Shown here piece after piece: positions 6,757 to 9,569 of a stretch of 9,569 bases of DNA. This DNA is from a bacterium (lineage in GTDB: Bacteria; Planctomycetota; J058; JAJDCP01). Location: NCBI GenBank assembly GCA_030428695.1, contig JAUIEM010000389.1:1-9569 (forward strand), written 5' to 3'. The position numbers were made by a program, and so were the translations under genes. The stretch's first letter is position 1. Each line of letters opens with the position of its first letter. The notes under the pieces are model-generated. The model ran no database searches. It had not been told where the DNA came from and saw only the letters and a list, made by a program, of their open reading frames with translations.

Positions 6757-7185
6757 ATGACGCGCGTCCTGTTCCTCTGCACCGGCAACTCCTGCCGCTC
6801 CCAGATGGCCGAAGGCTGGGCCCGGCAACTGCACGGCGATCGGCTCGAGGCCTGCTCTGCCGGCGTCGAGACCCACGGCCTGAACCCCGACGCCGTCCGG
6901 GTGATGGCCGAGGCCGGCGTCGACATCAGCGCGCAGCGCTCGAAGCACGTCGACACCCTGCGGGCGCAGCCCTTCGACCTGGTGGTGACGGTCTGCTCCG
7001 CCGCGGACGAGACCTGCCCGAGCTTCCCCGGCGCGACCCGCAAGCTGCACGCCGGCTTCGATGACCCGCCGCGCCTCGCGAAGGGAGCAGCCAGCGAGGA
7101 GGAGCGGCTCGCTCCCTACCGGCGGGTGCGCGACGAGATCCGGGCCTGGGTCGAGGGGCTGCCCGCGCGGCTCGGGTGGGACTGA
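6757..7185 (+). CDS. arsC: Arsenate reductase, thioredoxin-coupled type (low-molecular-weight phosphatase fold)
   Basis: 142 residues, close to the roughly 131 of the plasmid pI258 ArsC. The phosphatase P-loop CTGNSCRS (C8 to R14, the CX5R motif) begins after the first strand. The two redox cysteines typical of this ArsC class are present in VCSAADETCP (C80 and C87, seven apart), followed by the family's GFDDP near residues 106-110. That three-cysteine set distinguishes arsenate reductases from plain protein tyrosine phosphatases and supports reduction of arsenate to arsenite with thioredoxin as electron donor. The ATG is preceded by GAGGG six bases upstream. It follows the secretion ATPase gene by 30 bp with no visible terminator, so co-transcription is likely. 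No arsR, arsB or acr3 gene is in the window, so either the detoxification partners are elsewhere or the enzyme has a housekeeping role. Confidence 0.9.
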   Translation: MTRVLFLCTGNSCRSQMAEGWARQLHGDRLEACSAGVETHGLNPDAVRVMAEAGVDISAQRSKHVDTLRAQPFDLVVTVCSAADETCPSFPGATRKLHAGFDDPPRLAKGAASEEERLAPYRRVRDEIRAWVEGLPARLGWD

Positions 7186-7215
7186 GCCTTCGGCTCCGGC
7201 GCCTGAAGAGAAGAA

Positions 7216-7271
7216 CTCAACGCAGAGGCGCGGAGGCGCGGAGGCGCGGAGAAGAGCCCTGCGCTCAACGC
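7216..7271 (+). repeat. Three tandem AGGCGCGG units bracketed by CTCAACGC direct repeats
   Basis: AGGCGCGG occurs three times head to tail at 7226-7233, 7234-7241 and 7242-7249, followed by AG. The block lies between two identical CTCAACGC octamers (7216-7223 and 7264-7271). The 15 bases beginning at each octamer agree at 13 of 15 positions. GAAGAG also occurs on both sides (7205-7210 and 7251-7256). Similar CGCAGAGGCGC-type strings occur as dispersed intergenic repeats in various bacteria, but that is from memory and was not checked. Confidence 0.7.
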
Positions 7272-7320
7272 CGAAGCGAAGACCACCGCACGACAGGGCG
7301 TGTCGAGCGCGAGCATCCCG

Positions 7321-7400
7321 CTGCGACACTCTGCGACGCGCTGCGACAGCCGCGGACAGCGCGAGGCACAGCGCGACAGGGTGCGACGCCGCTGCGACAG
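7321..7400 (+). repeat. Degenerate 10-bp tandem repeat array centred on TGCGAC
   Basis: Eight consecutive 10-bp units follow the pattern CTGCGACAGC. TGCGAC begins at 7322, 7332, 7342, 7382 and 7393. A variant CGCGAC begins at 7372, and more decayed units fill 7351-7370. The period equals about one helical turn, so the cores face the same side of the DNA. The array ends about 45 bp before the ATG at 7446, in the promoter or leader position of that gene. It could be a protein-binding array or simply a decaying tandem duplication. Confidence 0.65.
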
Positions 7401-7445
7401 ACGGGAGGCTAGGCTTGAGGGAAGCTCCCGCGCCGGAGGTTCCCC

Positions 7446-8687
7446 ATGCGCCTGCCCATCGTCCTGTTCTGTCTCGTCCCGCTCCTCGCCCAGGAGGACG
7501 ACCCCGCCTTCCGCGCCGCCTGGGAGAGCGCACGCAGCGCCCTGGCCCGGGGGGAGCACGCGCTCGCCGAGCCGATCCTCCGCGAGCTGTGCGTCGCGCG
7601 GCCCGAGCGCGTGCCGCTGCGCTTCGAGCTCGGCCGCTGCCAGGTCGCCCTCGGCGCGGACGAGGCGGCGATCGCGACCTTCCGCGCGCTTCTCGAGGAC
7701 CACCCCGAGCACGGCGCGAGCGCCTGCCAGCTCGCGCTGCTGGTCGTCGCCTCGGAGCCGGACGCGGCGCGCGCGCTGCTCCTGCGCGCCGCCCGCAACG
7801 GCTACGACGTGCTCGGCCTGCTCGAGCATCCTGCCCTCGCCGCCCTGCGGGACGACATCGACTACGTGCTCGAGGTGATCGCCGCGCCGCAGTCCTGGGA
7901 GCCGCCGAGCGACCTGGTCGTCGACCCCTTCCACCCGCTGCTGGTTTCCGCCTTCGCTCCGCCGGTCGTGGTCGAGCCGGAGCCCGCCCCCGCACCGGCC
8001 CCCGAGCCCACCCGCGGCGAGGGGGAGCTGCTGGCCGCGGTCGAGGCGCTGCTCGACGCGTTGGAGGACGCCCTCGCCGCCCGCGGGGAGGACGAGGTGC
8101 TGTCCGTCTTCGCCGATCTCGAGGCGCTGCTCGGCGGGCTGTCGAGCGAGGATCCCGCCCTGCAGCCGCGGGTCCAGACCGCGCTCGGCCGCTACAACCG
8201 CCTCGCCTCCGCGGTGTACGGCGTCCGCCTCGCCCGCTTCGAGCGGCTCGCGGCCGCCGGTCTCGCGGCGCTGCACGAGGCGATCGAGGCCCTGGACTTC
8301 CCCGCGTGCGCGCGCCGCTGGCGGGAGCTCGACGCCCACCTGCGCGGCGCGGACGACGACCTCCTGCACGCGGCGGAGCCCTGGCGGGAGAAGGCTCTCG
8401 CCGCCCGCTCCCTGAGCCTGCAGCTCGAAGAGGCGAGCGGGCTCGCGCTGAGCCTGACCGGCATCGTCTTCGGCGACGACGAGGACGCCCCGGTCGCCGA
8501 GGCGATCGTCAACGGCAGCATCGCCCGGGCCGGCGACACCGTCTTTGCCCACGACGGCACCGCGCTCGCGGGGCTGCGGGTGCTCGCCGTCGAGCGCCAC
8601 GGCGTGCTGTTCGCCTTCAGGGACGTCACCTTCCGGCAGTTCCTCGGCGTCGACGACTTCCGGAGCTTCGCCTACGAGCTGCCGTAG
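7446..8687 (+). CDS. Exported TPR-like protein with a GspB/MshK/PilP-like C-terminal domain
   Basis: 413 residues, not matched to a named gene. Residues 1-15 form a short hydrophobic signal sequence ending PLLA before QEDD. Residues about 18-120 look like TPR repeats: A-W-x8-A-x3-G-x3-A pattern helices, including LARGEHALAEPILRELC and LGADEAAIATFRALLEDHPEH. A Pro/Glu/Ala-rich linker lies at 172-189 and an alanine-rich helical region runs from about 190 to 330. The last 79 residues start LSLTGIVFGDDED, then AIVNGSIARAGDTV, then paired strands ending VTFRQFLGV. This is the pattern of the small periplasmic beta domain in GspB, MshK and PilP proteins of secretion and pilus systems. The assignment is inferred, but it agrees with the secretion ATPase gene nearby. 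The start is ATG with GGAGG six bases upstream. The stop is TAG. Confidence 0.7.
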   Translation: MRLPIVLFCLVPLLAQEDDPAFRAAWESARSALARGEHALAEPILRELCVARPERVPLRFELGRCQVALGADEAAIATFRALLEDHPEHGASACQLALLVVASEPDAARALLLRAARNGYDVLGLLEHPALAALRDDIDYVLEVIAAPQSWEPPSDLVVDPFHPLLVSAFAPPVVVEPEPAPAPAPEPTRGEGELLAAVEALLDALEDALAARGEDEVLSVFADLEALLGGLSSEDPALQPRVQTALGRYNRLASAVYGVRLARFERLAAAGLAALHEAIEALDFPACARRWRELDAHLRGADDDLLHAAEPWREKALAARSLSLQLEEASGLALSLTGIVFGDDEDAPVAEAIVNGSIARAGDTVFAHDGTALAGLRVLAVERHGVLFAFRDVTFRQFLGVDDFRSFAYELP

Positions 8688-8855
8688 GGGCGGAGGAGCC
8701 GGCCCGCTTCCCGCCTGCCGTCCCTGGTTCCCCACTCGATTTGAGAAACCCCGTTGCATCGAGGGGGATTCCATCGCATATGGTTAGATATTCGAACATT
8801 CAAGCTCATCAAAAGTTTTGGCTGTTGATAGTCTGCATATGTGAGGACTCGTGCG
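8688..8855 (+). promoter_or_regulatory. AT-rich intergenic island, probable promoter region of the lipoprotein gene
   Basis: The 168 bp between the two plus-strand genes contain an island at 8761-8840 that is 60% A+T, in a window that is otherwise strongly GC-rich. It holds a palindrome CAAAAGTTTTG (8810-8820), TTCGAA (8791-8796) and two GCATATG copies (8776-8782 and 8835-8841, 59 bp apart). GAGGA at 8843-8847 serves the following ATG. No -35/-10 pair with proper spacing could be called by eye. Confidence 0.45.
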
Positions 8856-9569
8856 ATGAACGGATGGACACGCCACGCCTGGACCGTGGCCTGGGGCCTG
8901 GCCCTCTTGCTCGCCGGTTGTGGAGGAGGCTCGGGATCGGGCTCCGGATCGACGGCGACGACCGCTGAAGGCAGCGTCGACAAGGGCGCGGTCGGGGGCG
9001 CGATCCTCGAGATCTACGCGATCGACACCACCGACGGCAGCCTCGACCTGCTCGAGAGCACCACGACCAGCGGCGACGGGAGCTGGTCGATCGACTTCAG
9101 CGACCCCAGTGAGGCGGGGCCCTTCCTCGTCCTCGCCCGCGGCGGCAGCTTCGTCGACGAGGCGAGCGGCGGCGCCCAGGCGCTCGCGCTCATCAGTCCG
9201 CCCACCAACCTCAGCGACGCCCGCTCGCAGACCCTCGAGGCGATCATCGCCAGCGGCGTCTCGGGCACCATCGTCGTGAACCTGAACCCGCTGACCACCT
9301 GGGCGGCGCGCCGCCTGGCCGAGCAGCTGGACAGCGACCCGACGGCCCTGTCCGAGACCAATGTCCTCGACGTCCACGAAGCGATCGCCCTCGAGTGCGG
9401 CCTCGGCAGCAACGTCGACGTCCGCACCCTGACGCCCCTCGATCGCGGCTTTTGGAGCGCGAAGGCGAACGCGGAGAGCGCGGCGCGGGCGCTGGACCCG
9501 GCCGCTACGCCCGTTACGCGTAACTCTCGCACAAATCCCGCTAAAATAAGAGCTTCCGCGCCCAATGCC
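8856..9569 (+). CDS. Hypothetical lipoprotein with a carboxypeptidase-regulatory-like domain, 3' end cut by the window
   Basis: The frame is open for 238 codons and leaves the window without a stop, so the gene is partial. The N-terminus has a signal sequence ending in the lipobox LAGC with Cys22, followed by a Gly/Ser-rich tether at residues 23-34. It is therefore an exported, lipid-anchored protein. Residues about 38-112 (GSVDKGAVGGAILEIYAID, a Thr-rich strand, DGSWSIDF, GPFLVLARGG) resemble the carboxypeptidase regulatory-like beta-sandwich found in many surface proteins. The VVNLNPLTTWAARRLAEQ segment near 145-162 is a helix-rich feature often seen after that domain. The function is unknown. 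The start is ATG with GAGGA eight bases upstream. The codons after about 9503 are unlike the rest of the gene, so the true C-terminal sequence may differ. A shorter open frame at 8920-9279 in another phase is a shadow of this gene. Confidence 0.75.
   Translation, partial: MNGWTRHAWTVAWGLALLLAGCGGGSGSGSGSTATTAEGSVDKGAVGGAILEIYAIDTTDGSLDLLESTTTSGDGSWSIDFSDPSEAGPFLVLARGGSFVDEASGGAQALALISPPTNLSDARSQTLEAIIASGVSGTIVVNLNPLTTWAARRLAEQLDSDPTALSETNVLDVHEAIALECGLGSNVDVRTLTPLDRGFWSAKANAESAARALDPAATPVTRNSRTNPAKIRASAPNA

Larger units (their letters stand above)
7186..7445 (+). other. Repeat-rich intergenic region
   Basis: About 260 bp between arsC and the TPR-like gene with no convincing coding frame. It starts with a small hairpin around the arsC stop (GAGCC-TTC-GGCTC, 7184-7196) that lacks a T tract. 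It then holds the 8-bp triple repeat, the decamer array, and the GGAGG at 7435-7439 that serves the gene starting at 7446. No clear -35/-10 pair was found by eye, although a promoter for the next gene should lie here. Confidence 0.6.

Noticed and set aside
7184..7196. Possible intrinsic terminator after arsC (GAGCC-TTC-GGCTC)
   Set aside because: The stem is only five base pairs and no T tract follows it.
7321..7400. Possible CRISPR-like array
   Set aside because: Units are only 10 bp with no unique spacers between them, and no cas gene is present.
8688..8727. Possible terminator GGCGG...CCGCC after the TPR-like gene
   Set aside because: The stem is short with a long loop and no T tract, so it could not be supported.
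7116..8774. Long minus-strand frame of 552 codons opposite the TPR-like gene
   Set aside because: It shows no domain or start signals, and the plus-strand frame has a signal peptide, a ribosome binding site and a domain match. It is treated as a shadow.
9513..9524. Perfect 12-bp palindrome GTTACGCGTAAC as an attachment or operator site
   Set aside because: About two palindromes of this length are expected by chance in a window this size, and no supporting feature is present beyond the composition change noted separately.

Overview
The window is about 9.6 kb of very GC-rich bacterial DNA. The coding third positions are almost all G or C, and TGA is the usual stop (7 of 9 complete genes). Two proteins carry clear lipoprotein signals, and two carry domains typical of type II secretion or type IV pilus systems, so the host is Gram-negative-like. 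A high-GC Planctomycetota or Myxococcota-type genome would fit, but no rRNA or marker in the window settles the phylum. UGA works as an ordinary stop throughout.

Region 1 (1-4851, minus strand) is a tightly packed six-gene run read from right to left: der (ribosome-assembly GTPase), ruvC (Holliday-junction nuclease), purC, a small lipoprotein with a probable NTF2-like fold, purE and mtnA. Gaps are 20 bp or less, and several junctions are coupled (TGAGATG, TGATG). It is very likely one operon combining ribosome biogenesis, recombination, purine synthesis and methylthioribose salvage.

Region 2 (4852-4968) is a compact divergent promoter region. Two sigma70-like promoters, each with a 17-bp spacer, lie back to back with their -35 boxes 2 bp apart around a CAAGCTTG palindrome. 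One serves the der operon and the other the plus-strand genes.

Region 3 (4969-7185, plus strand) holds a GspE/PilB-family ATPase whose zinc motif is intact but whose ATPase motifs are altered, followed 30 bp later by a thioredoxin-type arsenate reductase (arsC).

Region 4 (7186-7445) is non-coding and rich in short repeats: three copies of an 8-bp unit bracketed by 8-bp direct repeats, then an array of about eight degenerate 10-bp units centred on TGCGAC.

Region 5 (7446-9569, plus strand) holds an exported TPR-like protein whose C-terminal domain resembles the GspB/MshK/PilP type. An AT-rich island follows, then a lipoprotein gene that runs off the window.

The observations most worth a second look are: ruvC has no ATG, GTG or TTG start in any frame, yet a coding signature runs in frame right up to the der stop; the secretion ATPase has lost several catalytic-motif residues; and the helically phased decamer array lies in front of the TPR protein gene. 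I did not find a clearly new multi-gene defence or mobile system.
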